NCBI RefSeq assembly: GCF_002973525.1
Contig: NZ_PVEN01000004.1
Span: 419,371 to 483,370, forward strand
DNA length: 64,000 nt
Direction of reading: 5' to 3'
From: Paraburkholderia sp. BL21I4N1
GTDB taxonomy: Bacteria > Pseudomonadota > Gammaproteobacteria > Burkholderiales > Burkholderiaceae
Positions 1-8,508 of this stretch are shown here, one piece after another. Each line of letters starts with the position of its first letter. Position 1 is the stretch's first letter. The notes beneath the pieces were generated by a model. It ran no database searches, had not been told where the DNA came from, and was given only the letters and a program-made list of their open reading frames with translations. Made by a program: the position numbers and the translations under genes.

Positions 1-268
1 GACCAATCTCCTTGTACACGGTCGCGACGAACCCTAGTTGTGCAAGCAGCGCTGCAATCTGTGTCTCGCCAAGGTAGTACGGGCCTCTCGCGGGATGCTT
101 TGTCTTTGCGATAGCGATGTCCCGCACTTCTTCGATTTTCTTCCCAGAGAGCATCGCGGCACATGCGAAGACGTCGTCAAAATCGTTGGTCTGCGCGACG
201 AACGGAAACGCGGGTGAGAATGTTGTCGGGGTGCTCTCGACCGTCGTTGGAATGGTAATGGCAGGCAT
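1..268 (-). CDS. Hypothetical protein, N-terminal part; runs off the left edge
   Basis: Read on the minus strand, an ATG at 266-268 opens a frame that stays open to position 1 (89 codons seen). A good ribosome site (GGAG, about 6 bases before the ATG) supports this start. The peptide begins MPAITIPTTVESTP and continues with a segment around residues 30-45 (DDVFACAAMLSGKK) in which a Cys sits at the head of a predicted helix. That layout resembles papain-like or C39-like cysteine peptidases, but no His or Asp partner is visible in the part seen, so this is only a hint. The gene belongs to the A+T-richer left region and is divergent from the Lit-like gene. I do not recognise the family. Confidence 0.6.
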   Translation of the reverse strand, partial: MPAITIPTTVESTPTTFSPAFPFVAQTNDFDDVFACAAMLSGKKIEEVRDIAIAKTKHPARGPYYLGETQIAALLAQLGFVATVYKEIG

Positions 269-631
269 GGAAGCTCCGTTAAAACGCAAAAAGAAACCAC
301 GCAGCAACGCCTGCCTGGCGGCATCGGACATTTTCAGTGGATCAGGGAGAGAAACTCGAAGCGAAATCCGGCCAAATTCCAGCGGATTTGCTCAGGCATG
401 CGCTGCGGCGCGAGCGGCGAGCCGAAAACCCGTTTTTAGTCGGTTTTTTGGTCGTATTGTTATTTTACCAGGGCTAAATTACACCCTCAACGCTAAATAA
501 CTTTGGTGGGGCACGCCAAAAAGAGCCGACACGCGTCGTCAGAATGCAGGAAAATTCGGGGCTTCGCATTGCGTGCCCAAGTAGATTCTCACGGAGGGTG
601 AATAGACGCCATCGGCGGCCACGTTCATACC
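269..631. other. Intergenic region between divergent genes
   Basis: 363 bases between the leftward partial gene and the rightward Lit-like gene. It must contain both promoters. I see A/T-rich stretches around 455-500 but no convincing -35/-10 pair, no RNA gene and no strong inverted repeat. Confidence 0.4.
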
Positions 632-1651
632 TTGCACGAAAACCCTGAATTTCCACTATTTTGGCCAGAGCCCGCGATGCGATCCCCTATTCTCGCCCTT
701 CAAGGCAATATGCTGCACGCATTCGAAAATCCCAATGGGAGTGCCGTCAAACTACTCGAAGACGCGGCCGCAGAGGGGATTGTCAGTCCCGAGATCGATT
801 TGATCATCGACGAACTGCCGCCTATGACACCTAGTGTTAGCCGACAAGTCGGTGAGGCAGCTCGTATCCACCTTCATATTACACAGCTCGAGTTGATGTG
901 GGCGTTCGTGTACGGCTGGGTCGTCTTATACGAAGAAGCGGTCCAGCGTCCTTGGATGGAGAACCGCTACAATGGACGAATCCTTCTCGAAACAACGCTC
1001 ACGCAGCGCGCGGCAGCCCTTTTGGATTGGGCAACGGGGTTGCGGACGACTTACCGTGCATGGCCAGACCGATTCCCGTCTCCAAGATACGCATTAGACG
1101 ATCAAGAATATGAGTATGCCTTGAAGGTCAACGGAATCTTCCAAAGCGCCGTTGCGTTTCTACTGTTTCATGAGTTTGGACACGTCACCCAGCGACACCT
1201 TGACGCCATAATCCGGAACGACACCGATGCGGGAGCGCTCGCAACCGCGATTGCGATGGAACGAGAAGCTGATGATTATGCCTTTCGCATACTGCTATCT
1301 GGCAACGACGATGAGGCGACGCGTCGCACAAAAGGATGGGCCGTTTTGTCGCCTGCCTTGTCGTCAATGTATCTAGTCGACGGTCGCGCTCGTGTGTACC
1401 AGGCCAGGCACCCTCACTTGCACCACCGCGTACAGGGCATTTTGAGCAAGCTGAATTTCCACGAGGATAGAAATCGCTTCTACTATCATTACCTCCGCGC
1501 AACAATCTTGCGGACATTTGATCGGGCATACGCCCTGAAACGTGGCACCCAGTTATCGCCCGAGTTGTTCGAGACCGCAGACGAGGCATTCGATGCTGAA
1601 ATGGATGACTTGGACGTTTTCCTTCGTTCTGGCATGAAGGCGCCGAGATGA
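632..1651 (+). CDS. Lit-like (peptidase U49-type) HExxH metalloprotease
   Basis: The 339-residue product (counted from the TTG at 632) carries a zinc-protease motif HEFGH at about residues 180-184, preceded by a hydrophobic segment. About 28 residues later comes EREADDYA, which supplies the usual third ligand Glu and the Asp. This layout fits the peptidase U49 family, whose founder Lit of E. coli cleaves EF-Tu and blocks phage T4. No signal peptide is seen, so a cytoplasmic role is likely. An ATG at 677 (MRSPILALQ) is an equally possible start; neither has a strong ribosome site. A+T-richer codon use and the neighbours suggest a defence gene. The family call is inferred from motif spacing; other HExxH proteases remain possible. 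Confidence 0.65.
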   Translation: MHENPEFPLFWPEPAMRSPILALQGNMLHAFENPNGSAVKLLEDAAAEGIVSPEIDLIIDELPPMTPSVSRQVGEAARIHLHITQLELMWAFVYGWVVLYEEAVQRPWMENRYNGRILLETTLTQRAAALLDWATGLRTTYRAWPDRFPSPRYALDDQEYEYALKVNGIFQSAVAFLLFHEFGHVTQRHLDAIIRNDTDAGALATAIAMEREADDYAFRILLSGNDDEATRRTKGWAVLSPALSSMYLVDGRARVYQARHPHLHHRVQGILSKLNFHEDRNRFYYHYLRATILRTFDRAYALKRGTQLSPELFETADEAFDAEMDDLDVFLRSGMKAPR

Positions 1652-2041
1652 CTTGCTTCTGGACGCGATCGTCGCCGTGGAAATATCAAAGAGACCACAT
1701 GGAAGAATAACTCAACATGGTGCCTCCAATTGTTGCGGCATGTGCCTCCCTTAGCGCGTAATCACCCGCTGTTGATGTAGTGCCAGCTCAGACGGCCGTT
1801 CAAGTTCAGTTTAGGCTGCAGGGAAATCCGCAATGCAGCAATCCTAGCGTCGTGTCGTTAACGCCACTTGGCGCCAATGTATCGTTGGCATCTGCGGCCA
1901 TGAACACCGCAGTCCAACTTGAACGCGGCAGAAACGATAACCCTTGGACGATGGTGCAGATAACGCAAGCATCGCTCAGCCGTAAGTACTGTGCTTTGAT
2001 GCCCTTTTGCCTCAGGCAGACATAACGTGAGACCATAAAAA
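1652..2041. other. Intergenic region, no gene supported
   Basis: 390 bases between the protease gene and the PHP-ATPase gene. A short open frame at 1780-2025 (81 codons) lacks a ribosome site and any recognisable motif. The length of the gap argues that the flanking genes are not one tight operon. Confidence 0.4.
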
Positions 2042-5000
2042 ATGAACAATAATCGAACACCTGAAGGATCCATTTGGCGCTTGTGGGATTTCCACTGTCA
2101 CACTCCTGCCTCCTACCAGTGGAAAGGGCAGAAACTGCGTGGATTGCAGGGCCCAGCACGGGACCAGTTGATCTCTCAGATGGTCCAAGCATTGGCGAAC
2201 GCAAGCCCCGACGTCTTCGTCATCATGGACTATTGGACCTTCGATGGTTATTTGGCAATCGTGCATCACTTTCGGAGTCATCCGACGTCGTTGGCAGGAA
2301 AGACTGTGTTCCCCGGCATCGAGTTGCGCGTCGAGAGCTCGCTTGACCAGCGCTTAAATGTTCACCTAGTGATCGACCCGAAGGTCAGCCCCCAAACGCT
2401 TCACGATGTGCTGGCGGCGCTAAAGGTCAACCTCAAGAAAGGCGACCGGTCCCTGAGCGACGACTGCCTCGTCCAGCATGCGAGGGAGTTAGGTCCGGAT
2501 AGGTTGGCCAAAGGTAGTTACGATGCCGCGAGGGTCGCGAGCGACGACGAGTATGCGCTGCGGGTGGGTTGGGAGACTGCCATGGTCACGCAGGAGTCGC
2601 TGAAGGCAGCATTGACAGTGCTGGGGGGCCAAGGCCTATTGCTCATGCCGTGGGACACGTACGGAGGACTGCGCGAAATCGATTGGGTAGCGCATTACAC
2701 GGAAGTCCGTCGACTGAGGTCGGCCGCAGACATTTTCGAGTGCAAGGACGAGGGTAACCGACAGGCCTTCCATGGCGTCAAATCGCCCTTGAACGAAAAG
2801 TACTTTGACAACTTCTGGGATTCACTGGATCAGAAGACACGCCTTTGCGTACGCGGCACCGACGCCCACAGCTTCGGTACCTACGGAGTGTTTCCCAGTG
2901 GAATGAAGACTTGGATCAAGGCAGAGCCAACCTTTCAGGGACTTCGGCACGCGATCAAAGAGCCCGTCTTTAGGTCTTATGTTGGCGAGATTCCTCCCAA
3001 AAAGGCTTACGTTCAAAGCAACGGGCGGCTGTTTATGCGGCGTCTGCAGCTTGCCACCAAGCCGAACGCGAAAACCGAGGAGAAGTGGTTCGACGGCACG
3101 GACCTCGAACTGAACCCCGACCTTGTCGCCATCATTGGCAACAAAGGTTCCGGGAAGAGCGGCCTCGCCGAGGTGCTAGCGCTGGCGGGCAACTCGAAGG
3201 CACACGACTTCTTTACATTTCTCGTGGACAACCGCTTCAAGAGCGGGAACACCCAGCGGGCAAGCGCCTTTGAGGCGACGCTCACCTGGCGGAACGGCGA
3301 CGTGACCCAAGCGACCCTCAACCAGGTCGCAAAGGCCGATCTGCCAGAGCGGGTCAAGTACATCTCTCAGATCTACTTTGAGGAGCTGTGCAATGAACAC
3401 GTAGCGGGGCGCTCCGACCGGTTCGGCGCAGAAATACGGAAAGTGCTCTTCTCTCATTTGGACCAAGCGGAGCGTGGCAGCCACCAGAACTTGGATGAGT
3501 ATCTTGCTGCCAAGGAACAACCTGCCAAGGAGCGCATAGAACAGCACCGCGCCAACCTTCGGAAGATTGGCTCACAGCTCGCTGAGCTGGAGCAACAGTC
3601 CAGCATGGCACATGAGAACGAGCTCAAGGAAAAGCTCGCTTCCAAAGAATTGGAGCTACGAGACCTGGAGACCAAGAAGCCCGCCGAGGTCAGTCAACCT
3701 GCCGAGGCATCGCTAGCCCCGCCTAGCGCCGAGTCGCTGCGTCTTACCAGCATCGCTGAGCGGCTTTCCTTACTTGAAGTAGCATCAACCACCGGTGACG
3801 TAAGCAAGCGCACGCTGACCGAGCGGCGCAACGTGACGGCTAGCGTGGCTGAGCGCTTGGAATCGTTCGAACAGCAAGCCACCCGTACCGAGAATTCGCT
3901 GCGAAGCGAACTTCTGGCCGTCGGCGTTGACCTCGCCGAACTCGTCTCGGTGCAAACCAAACGCGGAGAGCTGCTGCTGCTCGTCCAGAAGCTCGATAAG
4001 GATTTGCTGCAGCTAAACGCCGAAGAACAAGCCCGAGCCACGGAGCGGGGGTCACTCGTAGAAGAGCGAATCCAACTGCAACAAACGCTCGATCTGCCTA
4101 ACAAAGCGTACCAGGAGTACGTCGTTGCCCTCGAACTATGGGAGAAGGCCGTCAAAACCCTTGTCGGCGTCGCAGACGAGGCGGACACCATCGCGTTTTA
4201 CAAGTTCCGCCTACAAGAACTTGCAGAGATTCCAAATCGTTGCAGTGAACTTGAAGGCCAGCAAGATGCGCTGGTCCGCATGATCCACGCTGAGTTGACA
4301 GCAGTGGCGCATGCCCGTCGACCGCTCTTCGCTCCTGTGGAGCAACTCGTAGAAACTGTTCCGGGAGTTGCAACCGAACTCAGGGTTGGTTTCCAAAGTG
4401 GGCTGTTCTTCGATCCTCAGGCCTTCGCGGAGAAGTTCTTTTCGCTCATCAAGCAAAACACCGGCGGCTTCCGCGGCGATGATGAGGGGCCTCAAAAACT
4501 TTTGAGAATGCTCCGTACCATCGAGTTCGATGACGCTACAAGCGTATCCGCCGGTATGAGGGCGATTCGCACGGCGATCACTGGGGCCGGACAGCCTGGA
4601 TCCGCCCTGCAGCAAATCCTACGAGCCAAGGTAACTGCGGAGCAGCTGTACGAGCACTTGTACGATTTGCGGCAGCTTGAGGCCAAGTTCTCGCTGAGTC
4701 TTGCGGGTACGACCATCCAACAGATGTCGCCGGGGCAACGGGGAGCGTTGCTGTTGATATTCTATCTTTTGGTGGACACGGATCCGACGCCGCTCATCCT
4801 TGACCAACCCGAGGAGAATCTGGACAACCAGACTGTCTACTCTATGTTGGTGCCCATTATCCAACGAGCGAAGGAGCGGCGGCAGATCATCATGGTCACC
4901 CACAACGCGAACCTCGCGGTGTGTTGCGACGCCGAGCAAATCATACATGCCGAGTTCGACCGCGCAGATCGGTTCGCGCTGAAGTACAAGGCCGGTGCCA

Positions 5001-5092
5001 TTGAGAGCGCAAACCTTAACAAAGCGGTGATGGACGTGCTTGAAGGAACGACGCCGGCGTTCGATAACCGGCGCGACAAATACCATCAGTAA
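2042..5092 (+). CDS. PHP-domain plus SMC/RecF-like ATPase (TrlF family type)
   Basis: The 1016-residue protein has two parts. The N-terminal 300 residues form a PHP phosphoesterase domain: HCH at 18-20, Glu94 in PGIEL, His108, and DAH at 274-276 are the expected metal ligands. Then comes a split ABC/SMC-type ATPase: Walker A GNKGSGKS at 366-373, a long charged region with coiled-coil character at about 480-770, and a C-terminal half with signature SPGQRG (about 896), Walker B LILDQPEENLDN (about 919) and the switch His in VTHN (about 953). The order matches TrlF-type AAA-like ATPases, often found in defence islands. Substrate is unknown; a nucleic-acid or nucleotide phosphoesterase gated by the ATPase is my inference. 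No strong ribosome site precedes the ATG. Confidence 0.8.
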   Translation: MNNNRTPEGSIWRLWDFHCHTPASYQWKGQKLRGLQGPARDQLISQMVQALANASPDVFVIMDYWTFDGYLAIVHHFRSHPTSLAGKTVFPGIELRVESSLDQRLNVHLVIDPKVSPQTLHDVLAALKVNLKKGDRSLSDDCLVQHARELGPDRLAKGSYDAARVASDDEYALRVGWETAMVTQESLKAALTVLGGQGLLLMPWDTYGGLREIDWVAHYTEVRRLRSAADIFECKDEGNRQAFHGVKSPLNEKYFDNFWDSLDQKTRLCVRGTDAHSFGTYGVFPSGMKTWIKAEPTFQGLRHAIKEPVFRSYVGEIPPKKAYVQSNGRLFMRRLQLATKPNAKTEEKWFDGTDLELNPDLVAIIGNKGSGKSGLAEVLALAGNSKAHDFFTFLVDNRFKSGNTQRASAFEATLTWRNGDVTQATLNQVAKADLPERVKYISQIYFEELCNEHVAGRSDRFGAEIRKVLFSHLDQAERGSHQNLDEYLAAKEQPAKERIEQHRANLRKIGSQLAELEQQSSMAHENELKEKLASKELELRDLETKKPAEVSQPAEASLAPPSAESLRLTSIAERLSLLEVASTTGDVSKRTLTERRNVTASVAERLESFEQQATRTENSLRSELLAVGVDLAELVSVQTKRGELLLLVQKLDKDLLQLNAEEQARATERGSLVEERIQLQQTLDLPNKAYQEYVVALELWEKAVKTLVGVADEADTIAFYKFRLQELAEIPNRCSELEGQQDALVRMIHAELTAVAHARRPLFAPVEQLVETVPGVATELRVGFQSGLFFDPQAFAEKFFSLIKQNTGGFRGDDEGPQKLLRMLRTIEFDDATSVSAGMRAIRTAITGAGQPGSALQQILRAKVTAEQLYEHLYDLRQLEAKFSLSLAGTTIQQMSPGQRGALLLIFYLLVDTDPTPLILDQPEENLDNQTVYSMLVPIIQRAKERRQIIMVTHNANLAVCCDAEQIIHAEFDRADRFALKYKAGAIESANLNKAVMDVLEGTTPAFDNRRDKYHQ

Positions 5093-5415
5093 TTGAGTGC
5101 GAAGAATCGCGACGGTCATCGCAGAACGTTGGATCGAGATATGTATAGAAAAACACATCGCCCCAAATTGCTATTTGAAGACGCGTTGAGCGCCTTCATT
5201 GCGACGGAGATTTTGATAGCCTCTAATCATGCGGGTTGAACAATCAAGTACGGCACTACAATCTTCCACGGCCATGAAGGCACATTGACTCGATCTACTG
5301 GAAGAAAACCTAATGGATGGGATTGGAGTACCCGCAGAACGCCGGCTACAGTGACCCCTTTCACTCTATCCGCGCCCTATGGCCTATACACAATCGCAGT
5401 CACAGCCGAACTGAC
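5093..5415. other. Intergenic region with a possible promoter for the STAND gene
   Basis: About 320 A+T-rich bases. TTGACT at 5285-5290 is a good -35 element, with weak -10 candidates around 5309-5316. If it is used, transcription starts near 5320. This would put the first in-frame ATG (5317) at or before the transcript start and favour the ATG at 5416 as translation start of the next gene. Confidence 0.3.
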
Positions 5416-8157
5416 ATGATCAAAAATTCCTTCGATTTCCTAACACAGAAAATCGCTGACAAGCTTCGCTTGATTCAAGCTCATACGTTGCAAGCATTAG
5501 CGGAAGATATGGCCATGATCGCATGCCCGGGCCGCTTCAATGAACGCGTCCTCTACCGACAAGGTCGGAATGCAGATGCGCAAACGACGAAAGGATGGCC
5601 CGACGCATACGTCGTCACGGGTGTAGATACAGTTGACGGCATTGAAGCGACTCGCGACAAGCAAAGCTGGCACAAGCATCTTGAGGAAGATGTCAAGAAA
5701 GCTTCCGACAATGAATATCTTAACCTCTCAGGTTACTTCTTTGTTGGCGGCTACCCCGACCATGAGCCCCCTAACGCGGACATTACCGACTGGACAAATA
5801 AATTCATAGCATTGGGCGTACCCCCCAGCAATATTCAGCTGCTCATTGGAAAACACCTAGCGATGGAGCTTTCTGATCCCAAATACGCTCGGATACGTCA
5901 GGAATATCTCGGACTTGCGTCATCGGGTCAGTATTTTGAAGCCCTTGAGCAAAGCCTTGTTGCTGCAAACGCACGTGGTCTCGTACACTTATCCGCAAAA
6001 GACTTCAAAGAAAATCGCGTATTCAAACCTCCAGTAATGGAAAGAGCGATCACTGGTCTTCTTGACGATGGTTGCATTCTGATCAGAGGCCATGGCGCTT
6101 GTGGGAAAACTACGCTTGCTCAATCGATCGGCTCGGATAGCCGGTTTGCGTTGTCCCCCGTATTTCTACTCGATCTTGCGCGACTGAGCGGCGGCGTCAC
6201 TAGCGGCGAACTCACGAATGAGATGATTGACCTCTCCGGCAAAGACGTCCTACTGATAATTGACAACGTACATATCGACGAGCGTACATCTGAGATCATC
6301 CTAAATCAGTGGAGGAGGCACTGTGCCCCGCTCGGAGCAAGACTTATGCTACTGGGTCGCGAAACACATTCGACCAGTGGCACACCACTTGGCTCAATCG
6401 CCCCGCTTGTGCTACGCGCGGGCACTTTTGAGCTTGAAGGAATCGTCAAATGTGTGCTGCAACAGAACGCGATATCGCCGCCCAAAATCCCTCGCCAAGA
6501 GATTCGGAAGTGGGTTGAGACCTTTGGAGGCAAATCGAGACAGCGAGACGTCGCCGTCGACCTGCTAGCGTTTAGCGCTGCGGTGCAGCGTCGTACCAGA
6601 CAGCTTTTGTTGCAAGATTGGCGATTAACGGCGAAGGATGCCGTGGATGCCGTGCGTGATCGATACCTTGACCCGCTCTTGGACAAGAGAGACATGGCGA
6701 ACGTATTGCGAGTGGCTGCGCTGTCAGAGTACGAGTTGCCCGTTCCGATCCGCGCGCTACCTTATCCAGAAAAAGGACTGGCGACCTTAGTAACCGAGCT
6801 TGGAATTGCTTTTATACATGGCGAAACTGTTTCTTTAGCTCATGCGGCATTAGGTCCTCTTCTCCTTGCGGCCGCCGTTTCAGCCGAACCAGATAGGGAG
6901 AGACTCGACGCGGTACGCTTATCCCCGGCACTCGGTTTCCGAATGTTGCTGCGCCGTATCTACCCGCATCTACGAAAGAGCATCCTCGCCGCCCTGCGCC
7001 AAGTGGTAGAAGGGGATCGCTGGTGGGAGGCCTGCGAAGGATTGCACGATGTTGCAACCGTGCTCACTGGCCGCATTCGCATGCTTGAAGAATCCGCCAC
7101 GACGATCGACTCAACAGTCAGCTCACACTCGAAATTTCGCGAAATCGTAAATGAATCGCGTAGTTTAGAGACACTGAGCGCGTTTGCAGGCCGAGTACGT
7201 TCGCTGAAACTAGGCCAAACGGCAGATGCAACGTTGAGTAGTGCCGACCCGCAGCAATGGAAGGCACTCGAGATGAATCTATTGCTGGCTCGCGCAGGTG
7301 AAGCTCTGTCCTTTTTCAAGAACATCAAGAATCCCGGCGAGGTTGCGGCCAAAGTTGATCTTTCGCAATGGAATCGTGCGCGCCGCACAAGCGCCGTAGA
7401 TCGAGCTTCCGCCACGTCTCAACTTGTACGTTATTTGGAAAATCTCGGCCAACATCGACTGTCCCAAGAACCAGCATTACATTTTCTCGAAAATTTCAGC
7501 CTTGACAACCTGCACGCTTCAGACCTAGGTGACATATCGAATATCATCCGTGCTGCCCACGCTCCGGAAGAGGTGGTATCTATCTTTTTCACGAAGCTCC
7601 GGGAAGCAAACTGGCTCGGGAAGACGTACCTTGAGACGCGCTCTGGACAGATATGCGGAGCGCTAATGTCCTTTAGCAATACATTGACCGAACGAATTCG
7701 GATGGAAATCCTGATTCCAGAAGTCGAAACGCGAATGGAGAAGGAACTTAGTCAATTAGATAACACCAAGAAGCGCGACGTGGCGCGGTTCGTATGCATG
7801 TTAGGCGGTGCTACAACACTGTGGAGCGATCGCATCAGAATCGGACCTTGGGCGTGGCCACATGATCAGAACATAACAGAAGTATTTGCGTCGCAATACG
7901 CATCGCGGGACCCCGAGCAGGATCATGCGCGTGATTTGGGAATGTATGAGCTTCAATTTTGGTGTGGTATGAAGTGGCTTACCGACATGGGACGTGCACC
8001 GCTGTCCACAGTGGACGCGTCTGTCGGAGCGGCCTTCCTATATCGATTGAGCCGAAGTACACCTCCGACTTCCCATGCGAGAGCTGTCCGAGAAGATCTG
8101 CTCAAATGGCTCGAGGTCTGCCGAGACCGAGGATGGAATTTATCAAACGCCTTGTGA
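5416..8157 (+). CDS. Nuclease-like/STAND NTPase, Avs-like candidate defence protein
   Basis: The product has 913 residues from the ATG at 5416. An earlier ATG at 5317 would add 33 residues of low-quality sequence. Residues 40-95 (GRNADAQTTKGWPDAYVV, then DGIEATRDKQSWHKH) look like a restriction-endonuclease-type core with PD at 62-63 and Glu78, although the expected Lys is not certain. A P-loop GHGACGKT lies at 225-232 and a Walker B LLIIDN at 279-284, followed by a helical winged-helix-like region and about 400 residues of helical C-terminus without a catalytic motif. Effector, STAND NTPase and sensor in this order is the plan of Avs-like antiviral proteins. The assignment is from architecture only. 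It is the last gene of the A+T-rich island. Confidence 0.65.
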   Translation: MIKNSFDFLTQKIADKLRLIQAHTLQALAEDMAMIACPGRFNERVLYRQGRNADAQTTKGWPDAYVVTGVDTVDGIEATRDKQSWHKHLEEDVKKASDNEYLNLSGYFFVGGYPDHEPPNADITDWTNKFIALGVPPSNIQLLIGKHLAMELSDPKYARIRQEYLGLASSGQYFEALEQSLVAANARGLVHLSAKDFKENRVFKPPVMERAITGLLDDGCILIRGHGACGKTTLAQSIGSDSRFALSPVFLLDLARLSGGVTSGELTNEMIDLSGKDVLLIIDNVHIDERTSEIILNQWRRHCAPLGARLMLLGRETHSTSGTPLGSIAPLVLRAGTFELEGIVKCVLQQNAISPPKIPRQEIRKWVETFGGKSRQRDVAVDLLAFSAAVQRRTRQLLLQDWRLTAKDAVDAVRDRYLDPLLDKRDMANVLRVAALSEYELPVPIRALPYPEKGLATLVTELGIAFIHGETVSLAHAALGPLLLAAAVSAEPDRERLDAVRLSPALGFRMLLRRIYPHLRKSILAALRQVVEGDRWWEACEGLHDVATVLTGRIRMLEESATTIDSTVSSHSKFREIVNESRSLETLSAFAGRVRSLKLGQTADATLSSADPQQWKALEMNLLLARAGEALSFFKNIKNPGEVAAKVDLSQWNRARRTSAVDRASATSQLVRYLENLGQHRLSQEPALHFLENFSLDNLHASDLGDISNIIRAAHAPEEVVSIFFTKLREANWLGKTYLETRSGQICGALMSFSNTLTERIRMEILIPEVETRMEKELSQLDNTKKRDVARFVCMLGGATTLWSDRIRIGPWAWPHDQNITEVFASQYASRDPEQDHARDLGMYELQFWCGMKWLTDMGRAPLSTVDASVGAAFLYRLSRSTPPTSHARAVREDLLKWLEVCRDRGWNLSNAL

Positions 8158-8508
8158 AATTACGTCGAGGCGGAGAGATCCACACCCGTCTACCCACGTC
8201 CCGCTACAGACAGTGCAGCCTGACGGTATTTCTGACGGTATACTGATGACTTTTCGTCACCTCGCCCATGCGGGGCACGTGTTTCTCGCCAGATTCAACA
8301 TAATTGCGCGGTATGTGGAAAGGATGCTTGGGGCGTCGCAGGACGGCCGTAATCCCGCGCAATAATTCCATTCTTTATAGCTGGACCAACGCCATCGCGT
8401 CGCTGCGTCCAATCAGGTCCACGCGATCCCGAGAGTGCGAGCATGTCCAGCCGGACTCAATCTCATCGCGCCGCGTGGGAAGCGAAGGTTATCGACGGCG
8501 CAACGGCA
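8158..8508. other. Right edge of the A+T-rich island
   Basis: 350 bases between the STAND gene and the D-cysteine desulfhydrase gene. Composition shifts here from A+T-richer to typical high GC. It contains the spaced direct repeat at 8221-8241. No tRNA, integrase or transposase gene is visible. Confidence 0.45.
8221..8241 (+). repeat. Spaced direct repeat TGACGGTAT x2 (period 12)
   Basis: TGACGGTAT occurs at 8221-8229 and again at 8233-8241, separated by TTC. It lies 64 bases after the last island gene, where composition changes. Short direct repeats of this kind are typical of recombinase arm sites, so it could be a remnant of an integration site. No integrase is present in the window. Confidence 0.4.

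Noticed and set aside
117..500. Rightward open frame of 127 codons
   Set aside because: It lies antisense to the supported leftward gene and its upstream region, has no ribosome site and no recognisable motif.
1780..2025. Possible 81-codon gene before the PHP-ATPase
   Set aside because: No ribosome site, no motif and no clear coding bias; kept as intergenic.
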